Shown: positions 1-11,186 of the stretch, piece by piece | Numbering within the stretch: the stretch's first letter is position 1 | How the letters are laid out: every line of letters begins with the position of its first letter | From: Paramacrobiotus metropolitanus | Lineage: Eukaryota > Tardigrada > Eutardigrada > Parachela > Macrobiotidae | DNA: 64,000 bases | Reading direction: 5' to 3' | NCBI RefSeq assembly: GCF_019649055.1 | Contig: NW_026570228.1 | Span: forward strand, 1,240,001-1,304,000 | Notes under the pieces: model-generated | Told to the model about the DNA's origin: nothing | The model's database searches: none | Seen by the model: only the letters and a program-made list of their open reading frames with translations | Made by a program: the position numbers and the translations under genes

Positions 1-239
1 AAACTTATCGAATAAAGTTTCACGAATGTTATGGTTAGACTTATTAGAAAAGCATATCGAGGATAGCACAAATCCTCATCCCCATTGCGCTACGATAGCA
101 TCTAATTAGAAACAGAATTATCGCTGCTAAAGCGAGAACTTAAAATCAAGACACTGACAGAACCACAAAAACGCCAATGCCCATAAAAATTATAAACAGT
201 GCGAGTAATTATAGTAAGAAATGTGTATCAGGATAAAAC

Positions 240-2621
240 CTATCCTGGGGACAGGCAATTGCGAAGGAAATCGGGCAGGATTAAAAGAAAACGCTGCGCA
301 ATGCGGGACAATTCCTCCAAGCGCAGATCCTGCAGTCCCTCCGCGCACCATTTCTTTTCCCGATAGTGCAAAGACGTCCGTGGATCAGCGGTCTGCGTCG
401 TGCATAACACCTACCAAACAAAGGAATGCTCTTGAGTGAAAATAATCGGCACCATCACGCCAGTGCCAGTGCCAAACAGTTACTGGACTATATTTTTACG
501 CTTATTTAATTACTCGTATTTTGATCCTCTCCCTAATTTATTATTATTTATCATCATATTTATCTGAAATATTTTGATTAACATTTTATGTTGACTAGGT
601 AAGAAAATCCAATAAGTACTCTGTGCTACTCTTACATTGCCGACGGCCTTGCGATGCAGCTCGTAGCCCTCCTCTGTCGTGATCATCGTCAGCCATTTCG
701 ACAGTGCCTCCATATCCTTCACGCCGGTCACCGACAGCGCCCCCTCCAACGCAGCCCACACTGAGGACGCCGGATCTCCGCTCAGCGGCAGACGCGTCCT
801 GTTCATGATGATGTACAGCTTCATGACCTCGTCCCACTTTTGCCGCAGGTTGTACTCCAGGAGCCACGTGCAGCGGACCTAATGCAAGGTATCACACGGC
901 AGACCGCGGCATGCCGCGATGAAATCATCCAAGTTACCAGCGGTACGGTCCTGCGGTATTTCAGCAGTATGCACCCCACAGCGCTCATGCCAGATCGATC
1001 CGGAGAAAAGGCTCTGTTCATGACCCAGTTCCGAGTGCAGATCTGTGACGTCCACCACATACAGCGCCGTCAGATGGATCCCGGGGTGAATCCGCGCCTT
1101 GTAATGGATCATATCCAACAACACAAAAAACTCGGGTAAACCGATGCTTCCCTGCTCTCGATCATGCACCATAACGCGCTTAGTGGAAGGACGCAGACAT
1201 TTGAAGATGGGCGCCGTTAAGGTATAGTCGATGTTTCGGCGCTCAGCGTTCGTCTCGATCAGAATGTTAGCCGTCAAAGCCGGCGCACCAAGGATTGCGG
1301 TCCATATTGGACACACCGCGCGCAGCGAGGTCTGCGTCATCGTGTCCAGATGGGCGAACACCTGCTGCCACTCATCGACGCCCAGTGCAAGGGATTCATC
1401 CATCGGCTCACGTTCTGCAGGAGGCCTCATCCCACGCCCGAGAGATCCTGGATCAGCGCCTTGTGCAACGGCCGAAGAATTTCCTATTACAATCACAACA
1501 ACTCGGTAAACTGCCTACAAGACGCGAACTAGTGGTTATTTTCCTCTTAAACTGTTCTCGCAAACGTGACATGGCTAATCCAAATCAACCAGAACAGTAG
1601 TACTTATATCTGTCACAACAACAACAGCTGTCACGACAACAGAATAGATAGCGGATTTTCTAAGCCCAGTCAAGCTGGCTGACATAACAGTCAACCGTGG
1701 ACGGTATCATTATCCCACAGCCCCATTCTAGGTCCCCATAACAATCCACCGCGGTTGGTTGCAGCGTGTGATGGACACACGCAATGTTGGGTAATACATA
1801 GATCGGCATGAGATCGTTAAATCCGCTACCACTGTCGATTGCACGCCTTCCTGTGCGTAGAATGGGACATGATGCTGAGTAGTGCGACAGCGGTTTTCCT
1901 GTCACGGATAGAAAAACTGACGTACCTGTGCTGCATCTTTGATCTGTGAGTACCCGACGCCCTCCTCCAACGCTACAATATACTGCAGCTGCCCCTCCGC
2001 CACATCGACGCAGTTCACACGACCGTTGAAAACTTGCAGCTCCGCCATAACCATCTCCAGCTGTGCTGCGGTTGCACCACGACAGTCAGCGGGCAACGGC
2101 ATACTGCACTTCACAAAGCGTCCCGCTGCAATACGCTGGAGTAGCGTTTCGTTCACGACCTTCGGTCGCTTCCGTGGCTGCTCCGACCACCAGTAGCGCG
2201 GCACGGGCAAACGGATGCGCGGCCGGGGAAAAATATCGGCCATGGTGGCGCCACTGCCATCCTGCCACCAGACCACGGCCGCAGTGCAGAAGTTCCAGTG
2301 CATACGCCAAAACCCTGGCCCCGGCACCTGCGGGGATACCATCTTCCCGGGCCACCAACGCCACGTTCCGCCGGCAGAGTCTCGCCGCAGAACCTCCACC
2401 GGAACCGCATCGTATGGCTCTTCCTTTGAGATCTCGTTATATTTCCATTCCTGCCGTCGCTTGGTTAGGAAGACCTTGTGGAAGGGAACGAGTTCGCGTC
2501 GACGATCAGGGCACAACAGATCGACGTAGAGCCCCTTGTCCGCCACGTCCACCACGCGGCCGTACAGAAGGGTGTTGTTGTCGGCCACAACGTTGATGTA
2601 ATGGGTCCGTTTAGCAAACAT
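240..2621 (-). pseudogene. F-box family copy A, three exons, damaged in exon 2
   Basis: Exon 1 is 1926-2621 (232 codons, open), exon 2 is 636-1483, exon 3 is 240-410 (57 codons, ends TAG). Introns 1484-1925 and 411-635 have GT donors and AG acceptors at the same places as in all other copies. Exon 1 carries the INVVADNNTLLYGRVVDVAD start and the WRWWPGK core. Exon 2 carries the F-box (LGVDEWQQVFAHLD at about 1340-1380). Two lesions break exon 2: a frameshift near 1430, just before the F-box, and an in-frame TAG at 879-881 where other copies have Leu in H-L-V-R-C. After the stop the frame stays open to the donor. It belongs to the minus-strand subfamily (LTANI after the F-box). The family role, SCF substrate adaptor, is inferred from the F-box only. 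Confidence 0.75.
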
Positions 2622-3612
2622 GACTGCTGATGGATTTCTGAGTGCAATCGAGCTGAATCGGTAGAGACTTCGAAATCACGGAGCCGAATGAAAAACACCT
2701 GGTCAAAGAGTTTGGGCCTGGATGTCACAGTGAAAGTCAACTCGAGCCTCGAGGGTATGAAGTCTTCAACGGGCCTTTCGAAACAGTATGTCACCGTGTG
2801 TGGGATGATAGCAACAGAATCGAAAGAATACAAAACGTGCAAGTGTACGCACTGAGTACTGACGGATGTAAGCTCCGTCTTCTTTCAGTGAATCGGCTGT
2901 GACTGTTGATCTGCATTCTGCAGACTGTGCGATCATGCGACATGCGTGATTCAACATGAATCCAGCGCCCGAGCATACAGAACGCTGCAAAGCGAGGGCG
3001 GTTGCCAGAAATACTAGGGCTTACATGTGCGTGACCGCCCTAACCCTGACACTTTACAGTAAGTACCTTTGATTGGCGTAATTCGAATTATGAAAAAGAA
3101 TTCGTAAGTATACGATTTGTAAATAAGTTTAGGGAAATAATGTAAGTAAACAAATAAAGAATTGGTAAGAAAATAAATTTTCCATCAGCAGTAAATCGCA
3201 CTTGTAAGTTAAACAATAATCTGTGACGAGGAACAGTAAAACTGATTAAAAAGAAGGCAGAAGAAAACGGCGGTTTCACTTCCTGACCAGAGTCGTTACG
3301 GAAGCGAAAAAATGAACTACAACAAGAGATGGGGATTTGAAAAAATCCGCCACTTTTTACTGCGAAACCGATGGCATTAAACTTTTAGCAAGGTAGTCTC
3401 ACGGAAAGTCGGCCAGGAAGAGAAGGAAGCGCAGCGCAATGCAAGACATCTCCTCCCAGCGCAGATCCTGCAGTCCCTCCGTGCACCATTTTTTACCGCG
3501 GTAGGCCAAGAACGGACGCGGATTCGCGGTCTGCGCCACGCACTACACCTAGAAAAACAAACAGGGTCAACCAGAAATGGATAAGCAGATTTACTGCAAA
3601 GTGCAAGCAAAT

Positions 3613-4210
3613 GGCGTCCTGTTATTTTGTCCACCATTCATTTTGTCCACCATTCATTTTGTCCACTGTTCAGTTTGTCCACCGTTCATTTTGTCCACCA
3701 ATCATTTTGTCCACCATTCATTTTGTCTACGCTTTTTATATTTAATAATAAATAAATACAATATTACCACTTAGTGACACTTACCAAAATTAATTTAATA
3801 TTAGTTAAAATAAAACACACAATAGAAACCGTTTGCTTATTAACCCGCTGAATTTCGAATATACAGCTGCGCAGAACTAGTCATAGCAGCAGTATTACGT
3901 AGAAATTACCGCACTCGATATTGTAGCAGCAACGGTGCAGAATTTCAATTTTGCAATAAAAGATTGTAATATCTGCCATATAAACTGAAATCATAGATAT
4001 GAATGTGTGTACACGTTCTCATAGTACGTGATACTTATCGGTTTACTATGCGAGGTTACTAAATTCATACATACTAGCTTTGTCTTATAAAAAAATAAGA
4101 ACACCGTACTTTTGGAATTGTATCGTGAAGGAAGTGTACGGTGGACAAAATGAATGGTGGACAGAATGATTGGTGGAAAAAATCAACGGTGGACAAAATG
4201 AATAGACACG
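3613..4210. mobile_element. 598-bp foldback element with 16-bp tandem units in its ends
   Basis: The left end (about 3630-3730) is six to seven copies of a 16-bp unit, CATTCATTTTGTCCAC with variants. The right end (about 4139-4203) carries about four copies of the same unit in inverted orientation. An 8-bp direct repeat, AAGCAAAT, flanks the element at 3605-3612 and 4211-4218 and looks like a target-site duplication. The 400-bp middle is AT-rich and has no coding capacity. Eight-base target duplications are known for hAT and some foldback transposons, so this is probably a non-autonomous member of such a group. It sits in intron 2 of copy B. Confidence 0.65.
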
Positions 4211-4924
4211 AAGCAAATATCTGTAGACTGCATGTAGCAACCTATCAGTTATATATTAAGAAATCGTTTCTTTAACACTTTACCTTGCAGACTGCCATGC
4301 GTTGAGCCCATTTACTGTTATCCGTCGCGATTACGGTCAACCAGTCGGACAGTGTCTGCATTTCCTCGTCGCCGGGCGACGACAACGCCGCCTCCAACGC
4401 ATCCCACACCGTGAACGCGAACTATCCGCTCAGCGACAGATGCGTCCTCGGCAAGCCGACATTGAACCACATAAGCGACTCAAAGCTATCTAGCATGTCG
4501 TACCGCTCCACATCCTGCATCGAACCAGATGAATGGCATCGCACGGCAAACCGCGGCACGATCCGATGAAATGGTTTATTCTAGACATGCCGAAATGCGG
4601 CATCCAAATTGCATCCAAATCGTCGGGATTATGCTCCTCACAGGAATTCGTGAGATACACAATAAAACAGCCCCGATCCGCGAACAAATCCCTGGCGTTT
4701 ACGATGTATATTGCCGTCAGGTGGATTCCCTGATGAACCTGCGCCGCGTAGTTGATCATGTTTAACGCGACAAAAAAGTCCCCCAAATCCATGCGATACT
4801 TTCCGCCATGCAGGATAACGCGTCTAGTGGAGGGGCGTAGAAATTAGAAGATGGGCGAGGCTAGGGCGTAGCCATTGTAACCGAAATAAGGTACATGCCA
4901 TCTGGCCCGGCACTGCCAGAATGG

Positions 4925-5224
4925 GCTCTGAGAATTCTGAATCCGCTGCAGTATCTATTCTGTTGTCGTGACAGCTGTTGTTGCTGTGACAGATAGAAGT
5001 ACTCCTGTTTGGGCTTCCTTTAAACATGTTTACGTTTGCGAGAGCACCTTACGAGCAAAATACCCACTAGTTCGCGTGTTGAAGGCAGTTTATCGAGTTG
5101 TTGTGATTGTAATAGGCAATTCTTCGACCGTTGCACAAGGCGCTGATCCAGGATCTCTCGGGCATCCTGCGTGGGATGAGGGTTCCTGTAGAACCAGAGC
5201 CGATGGATGAATCCCTTGCACTGG
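4925..5224 (+). other. Inverted fragment: intron 1 plus start of exon 2 of an A-like copy
   Basis: This segment matches the reverse complement of copy A from about 1384 to 1675, base for base over long runs. It includes the intron 1 tail, the acceptor ATTGTAATAG at 5115, and the first 109 bases of exon 2 (from 5116). The rest of copy B lies on the opposite strand on both sides, so the fragment has been inverted or inserted. It stops abruptly at 5224, just before the F-box sequence, and is followed by a short direct duplication (GGTCCGGATGATTAG) at about 5223-5260. Confidence 0.65.
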
Positions 5225-6133
5225 TCCGGATGATTAGTCCAAGCCGGTCCGGATGATTAGCACGAAAGAAAACGGCAAAGAATATAGTACATTCATTGGC
5301 TACGGAGCCTACGCCAACGGCCAAACTACATTCTAGGGCGCGCCACGCCACAGTTTACGGGTTACATACTTCTGGTCTTGCTGGGGCACGTACTAACGAA
5401 TTACTACTACCGTAGTTAACTGCCTGGTGGATGTCGGTTTGTGCGATCTAACTGTGTAGCACAGTTTTCCATTGCAGCAATTGTAGTTTATGGGCCAACG
5501 TTCTGAGCGCTAAAAGTGGCGCTTAGTTTGCAGTATGCATTACAAGTACCTGTATCATTGCGTGTTGAATATTCAGACCGGCTTGTATTGCTGATGTCCC
5601 GCAACAATCAGCGGCATCGCCATAATGCGCTTCACAAAGCGCCCCGGTGAAATTTGCAGGGGATTTGTTGAGAACCGTGTTTCAGGATCACGCTCGCCTA
5701 CCGGATAGCGAAGGCGGTGCTTGGGAAAGATATTCTTTCCGCTGTCGTACTGCCCCTGGACGGCGGCCACAGGGGGACACCATCGCCAAGATGACGGGTC
5801 CGGATTCCGATTAATAATTTTCCGATTTCCGATTATTATTTTTTCGGGCACCAGCGCCAAACGCTGCCGGGATGCTCACGGCGCAACAGTTCCATGAACC
5901 CGTCTCCCATGGTTCTCCCATCGGGATATTATACTCCTGTTCTGCGGATTTGATGTTCTTGGAGAGCAAGAGATGGTGGAAAGTAACAGGTTCGCGTCGA
6001 CGTTCGGGGAACAGCAGATCGATGTAGAGCATGTAGAGCCCGTTATCGGCCACGCCCACCACGCGTCCGTACAATACAACAGGACGTTGCTATCGCCCAC
6101 AACGATGATGTGGTTGGTTCGGGCCACAAACAT

Positions 6134-7040
6134 GGCGGCTGATGGAGTTCCGGGTACAGTCCAGTCTAATGAATGACAAGAATGCAGAGTTAAGGGCACT
6201 CTGCAAGCTGAACACTGCAGTGATAAAAGCAACTAAACGCTATAGGTCCTGCTTGCCAGTAGAAAGTTTGATAAGCACTTTTTGCGCTTTGCGGACACCA
6301 CAACAAAACCGATTTACAATAACCCAGGAAGTCAGACCGCTCGCTGCAGAGGGAAAAATTGTACAAACTAGCAAACTACGATAGCTTTGGAAAAGTGAAA
6401 CAGAAGCAGTAGAGGAAATCTACAGTATGTAGAATAGACAAGACGGGAAAACTGGCTACACATTCTCATCTCGCAAAAAAGCTTGGACTTCTGAGAGCAC
6501 CTCGTAAACTGAAAATGGTAAAAATCGCAGATATTTATAGTCACTAGTCAGTGCAGAAGGACTTTGCTCCTCGATGGACGCACAGAGTAACTGGCCCAGA
6601 CTTGATTTTTTATCTGTATGGAATTATTTCAAAGTTCAAAGAAAATTGCTAGCTGAATTAACAGCAGCAGGCAGGTAGATTTTAACTGACCGAGTCGATT
6701 TTGGTGCTACAACTCAGGCGGTTAATTGCGGTATAAAAACAGATTCGCTGTCCCAGTCCCAATTAACAGTGAGTTCAGAAATACGTACTCGTTATGATGT
6801 AAAAAATGGCCCAGCGCACACCCGCGCCTCCCGGAATGGCTACGTAGTACGCAGGTAGAGAAGGGCGATTGTGTTCGCTCCGCTCCGTCAGTGGCCATCC
6901 AACGATCGCAGAGTAACGATATCTCCATCGTTGCTGATCAGATAAGTACAGCTACAAATATATGTACACTGTAACACTTGTACAGTGTGAAATACTAGTG
7001 CTACCAAGAATCGGCTGAATTTCGATTCTGCATTTGTAAT
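6134..7040. other. Spacer between divergent copies B and C
   Basis: No open frame here is convincing and no repeat was recognised. By position it holds the 5' flanks of copy B (minus) and copy C (plus). Confidence 0.5.
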
Positions 7041-7652
7041 GTTGGCCTGATGACGCCACCCACCTTATCAGCTATTCGTTATTTCTGGGGATTTTCCTTA
7101 TCTGCGCATTCCATGCTCCTTTACTGTATCTGCAACACGGAATCCGTTCATGTTCAAAGATTGATCGAGATTCTGCGGCACTAGCATCACTAAAGTCGAA
7201 GTTTCCGGATTGCTGTGTCGAAGGTATAACGTGTAACAACGTTATTTCTAGAACTAGAATTTTTAGTTTGACTTATGTGCCAGATTTCTTGACTGGTGAG
7301 GTAAGAAAATTTATTTCCAGATAGTACACAATAATTATTATGCAATGATAAAATTGGGCAGCAATACGCCGCAGCATGTCACTGGCCTGCCTGGTTTCTG
7401 TTAGTTTACTATTGGAAGGCCACTTCTTTCCTTAATTTATATCGCTACGCTTTTGATTTCTAAAGATCAATAATTCAGAACTGTTATCTTTACTAGCAAA
7501 ACAAATTCCATCTTTGCAGATTGTTAATTGAGCTGTAAAAAGAGTTCTAATTGTGAAGTGCCCCGCTCAGTGCTTTTGCAGGTCATTGCGCTTTGTCAGC
7601 CTGTAGTTGCTGTACCCGGAACTAAATTCACCCTGACTTTGTCGCTTTCGCC
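7041..7652 (+). promoter_or_regulatory. Conserved 5' flank of copy C with probable 5'-UTR intron
   Basis: This block is recognisably shared with the 5' flanks of copy J (39190-39527) and copy L (45890-46387 continued at 51559). Shared landmarks are AAGTTTCCGG, GTTATTTCTAGAA, GTGCCAGATTTC and, near the end, CATCTTTGCAG. A GAGGTAAG donor-like site at about 7299 and the CTTTGCAG acceptor at about 7519 suggest an intron in the 5' UTR. Function is inferred from conservation among paralogues only. Confidence 0.45.
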
Positions 7653-10016
7653 ATGTTTGCGGCACGGGCCAGTCAGATTAACGTGGTGGGTGACAACAAC
7701 ACCCTGCTGTATGGTCGTGTGGTGGACGTGGCGGACAACGGTCTCTGCATCGATTTGCTGTGCCCCGACCGTCGCTGCGAATTCCTCCCTTTCGACCGGC
7801 TTTTCCTGTCCCAAAACAGTGAATTCACAGAGTACGATCGCGAGACGGCTTCATGGGAGACGGTTTCGGTGGAAGTGCTGCGTCGTGAACATCCCGGCAG
7901 TGCTTGGCGTTGGTGGCCCGGGAAAATCATTAATCCGCTGGTGCCCAGCTTATCGTTATCATGGTGGTCGAACTGTACCGCGGCCGTCGTTGAGGGGCAG
8001 GATGACAGCGGCGCCACCAGGACGGACATCTTCCCCCGGCATCGGATCCGTTTTCATGTGCCGGACTACTGGTGGAGAGCAAGCGAAGGAACGACGGCGG
8101 GTTCCGAACGTGACGCTGCCAGTGTGCGTTCCAGCGGGGCGTTTTGTGAAGCGCAGTATGCCACTGCCAGGTGATTGTCTAGGGACATCAGCAGTACAAT
8201 TACTGCAGGTGAGAAATGAAGCGAAGATGGAACCGTTACAGGTCTTGGATTGGCTGGGTAAATCCCCCGGCCAGGTGGTTTGCGTTGACGTCGTGAACGG
8301 GCAGTTGCAGTATATCGTGGATCTGTACGATAGCGGATCGCTTGCGGAGCCTGAAGACCGGGCACAGGTTCGTCATTATCAATAAAATCGGTTGAACTTA
8401 CCTTTCACGGAAAATAGCGTCATCCTTTATTTTCCTAAAATTGATGAGTGTAATTTATTGGCGGCCGTGATATTTTAGAATAACCGTTGCTATCTCTGCG
8501 AGCAGACAAGTACAGTATCGAAAGCAATCATAGCAACACAGTTCGCATTAAAATATCGTTGCCATGCATGTCCGTAACAACGGGCATTCGCAAGAATCAC
8601 GGGTACATCAATCTGAGTGGATGAATGTTTGCAGAAAATCGTGCAGCAGCTGCACACCGTGCTGATTCAACGCCTTCCGGACATTCTCCGTGAGATGACG
8701 GATTCTGCTGAACGGGGAACGATAGATGAATCCCCGATATTAGGAGTGGATGTGTGGCAGGAAGTGTTTGCCCATCTGGACACGGTAAAGCGGACCATGC
8801 TGCGCGCGGTGTGCTTCGCATGGGACGCTATTCTGGTCACGTTTTCTCTGACGGCGGACATTATCCTCGAGGTAGACGCTGCCAGCAAAGATCTGCGCGG
8901 TTTCTTCTACAAAGGTTACGCCTTGACTGCGCCCATCTTCAAATGTCTGCGTCCCTCTAACAAGCACATTGTCCTACATAACCGCGGGCTTCAAAACGGC
9001 ATCGTTCAAAGGGACTTTTTTGCCGCTTTTCACGGGATTCATTACGTTGCCCAGGTTCATTCCGGGATCCACCTGAAAGCACTGTATGTCGTCGGCGTCA
9101 GAAACTTGCACGTTGACCTCGGCTATATTCTGGTGGAGCCCGCGGGGCTCGGGAGCTGTGCAGTGCATGATCTTGACGGAATTGATGAACCTGCAGTGCC
9201 GCACTTTAATTTGGCTCACCTGAACCATTTTATTGCAGCGTGCCGAAGTCTGCCGTGCGAAGCCATTCATCTAATTCGTTGCAAGATGACCTTGCAGTAC
9301 GACATACTTGATAGACATGACTGGATCATTCCGATGGATGTCGACATTCCAATGGCTTGTCTGTCGTTGACCGGGGATGTGGCGCCGACGGTTTGGAATG
9401 CGTTGGAGGCGGCGTTGCCGGCGCTCAGTGATGACGAGATGCGGGCACTTTCAGAGTCGTTGAGCGTGATCACGACGGAAAATAGCCAATGGTTTCAACG
9501 CAAGGCAATCTGCAAAGTAAGAACCAGTGCTGAATAAATACCTACTGAGTTTTTTTTACAATAATTACGATATCGTGCTTCCATATACTATAACCGCCTA
9601 CTACAGACAAAACGGATCTTAACAGATCTAAAAATTAGGTACGCCAGATAATCATTGTGAAAGTGTTGTACTATCCTGAAAATGTGAACTTATGTTGATG
9701 ATCGGCTGTTTACAATATCTAGTGAGAAATCGGCTTTTGAGAAGTGTCGATCCTTTTCGTCCTTTTCGAGGGGGAAATCGACAGTTATGATGTCGGGCCA
9801 ACCGTACATATATGTTGTTTACAGGCATTGTGCACGACGCAGACCGCGGATCCGCGTCCGTCCTTGCACTATCGTGGGAAGCAGTGGTGCCGGGATGGAC
9901 TGCATGATTTGCGCTGGGAGAAACTGTCCCGCATTGCGCTCCGCTTCCTTCTCGTCCTGCCCGACTTTCTGCGTGACTACCTTGCCCAGAATCCGGTGCC
10001 ATCGGACCCCGAGTAA
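7653..10016 (+). pseudogene. F-box family copy C, one frameshift in exon 1
   Basis: Exon 1 is 7653-8367, exon 2 8635-9516 (294 codons, open), exon 3 9825-10016 (63 residues, ends TAA). The start is the ATG of M-F-A-A-R-A-S-Q, which aligns with the first Met of the other copies. Exon 1 loses 2 nt at about 8072-8080 right after PDYWW, compared with copies D and J. The frame shifts there and the correct frame resumes as VPNVTLPVC. Everything downstream is intact: the F-box (LGVDVWQEVFAHLD), the HLNHFIAACR block and the YRGKQWC tail. It is the best-preserved plus-strand copy in exons 2-3. If the 2-nt gap were a sequence error this would be a full gene. The subfamily mark is LTADI after the F-box. 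A neighbouring 3' fragment faces it convergently at 10.6 kb. Confidence 0.7.
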
Positions 10017-10363
10017 TAAGTGCCAGTTTACTGTGCCGGTGCCGGTGCCGGTGCCGAGTAATAAGTGCCGGTGCCGGTTTATCCGTCTTCTGTTGCTGTT
10101 GTAATTCATTGTTATCGCTTCTCAAACGACTTCAGTTTGTTTGCTTGATTATTTGTCTGTCTTGGGGGAGTCTGTTGTTGGTGGCTTTTTGATTGTGTGA
10201 TTGTGTTTGTTTATACCGAGCTTCCCCTTCAAATTGGTTGTTGTTACATAATGGTGCCGAAACACTGCGATATCACCTTGCTTCTTGCTTCACAGTAGTT
10301 TCTTCGGTTTCGAACAGATGGTGCAAAAAACTAACTGACCAAATCAAGCGGTGATTATGAGCC

Positions 10364-10369
10364 AATAAA
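10364..10369 (+). other. Poly(A) signal AATAAA of copy C
   Basis: It lies in the context GAGCCAATAAA, about 350 bases after the stop codon. The same context recurs after copy J (41946-41951) and copy N (61821-61826), and AATAAA recurs after copy H (33238-33243). Confidence 0.6.
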
Positions 10370-10605
10370 GTTCAGTTCATTGCGTTGCTTCACGGTCGGA
10401 ATCGTTGAACTCACAGAAGAATCGTGAATCTTGGCACAGAAAGCCTGTTGCAGATATTGCCTAATGCCTATTCGACATTTTCCACCGCCACCGGAAGTTG
10501 TCCGGAATTGTCGAAAGCGCCCATACGACAAACAAACAAGTGAACAAACAACCAAATCAAAGTTTAAAAAAAGCGATCACAATGAATTACAAGAGGAGAT
10601 GGATA

Positions 10606-10803
10606 TCAGGCGAAAACCGGCATTTGTACTCCCAGTCCGGTGACAACGGATTTTCGGCAAAGTAGTCCCGCAGGAAGCCGGAAAGAATGAAAAAAAGCGC
10701 AGCGTAAAGCGGGACAGCTTATTCCAACGCAGATTGTGCATTCCCTCTGTGCACAATTTCTTCCCGCGGTAAGCCGAGGACGGTCGCGGACGCGCCGGAA
10801 ACC
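10606..10803 (-). pseudogene. Orphan exon 3 plus 3' UTR of an F-box family copy
   Basis: Reading minus, the core AYRGKKLCTEGM and the LRDYFAENP ending are present but separated by a one-base frameshift. The first part, normally T-A-D-P-R, is scrambled. The sequence beyond the tail down to about 10500 still resembles the 3' UTR of copy C in inverted orientation. No exon 1 or 2 is found upstream, so this is a detached 3' end. It faces copy C tail-to-tail, the same arrangement as H/G, J/K and L/M. Confidence 0.6.
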
Positions 10804-10984
10804 GCGTGTACGAGTTTTACACTTGTGTGTACGTATGCGAAAGTCCGCACGTACAATATTTATGTACCTTATGCAATTATGTGTCTATTTCTATCTTGAG
10901 CCCAAATATGGGCTTGTACTGCATAGGGAGCCCATTATTATTACCATATAAGGCAGTGGTCGAAGTATAGATATTAGAGGTATG

Positions 10985-11186
10985 TATTAAAATACCCACT
11001 ATACAGATGCATTAGAGATGTGCTAGATAGGAGTCTCATATTCATAATCACACTGTTTGTCATAACTCGTAATCATAATCATACCCATGCACTCGAAGTT
11101 TTTATAGTCATAATCATACTTTGGCTCAAAGTCATACTCATAATAATAAGCCCGTACTTGAAAAATCACTGAATACTGATGCATTA
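10985..11186. repeat. AT-rich degenerate repeat (TCATAATCATA-like)
   Basis: Short, imperfect TCATAATCATA-type motifs recur between about 11035 and 11150, immediately before the truncated exon 1 of copy D. They may mark the breakpoint that removed the 5' end of D. No gene was seen from 10811 to here. Confidence 0.4.

Larger units (their letters stand above)
3390..6133 (-). pseudogene. F-box family copy B, heavily rearranged
   Basis: Exon 1 relic 5575-6133 begins with an ATG but has a 2-nt frameshift at about 6076 (extra bases after LLY), a further shift near 5860, and lacks its last third including the donor. Exon 2 survives as its middle and end at 4284-4886 on the minus strand (G-I-H-L-T-A and G-L-P-C-D-A-I-H-L-V-R-C recognisable), ending at an AAG/GTAAAG donor. 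The first part of exon 2 with intron 1 lies inverted at 4925-5224. Exon 3 relic 3390-3548 has the YRGKKWC core but an in-frame TAG in its second codon and a TGA near the end. A foldback element sits in intron 2. Clearly a pseudogene. The 5' end faces copy C head-to-head about 1.5 kb away. Confidence 0.7.

Noticed and set aside
3630-3730. CRISPR-like array of 16-bp units
   Set aside because: Units are contiguous tandem repeats without unique spacers, occur inverted at the other end, and the genome is eukaryotic.
7528-8385. 285-codon plus-strand frame across exon 1 of copy C
   Set aside because: Most of it is the wrong frame of exon 1. Only its last third is the true frame after the 2-nt deletion, so it is not a separate protein.
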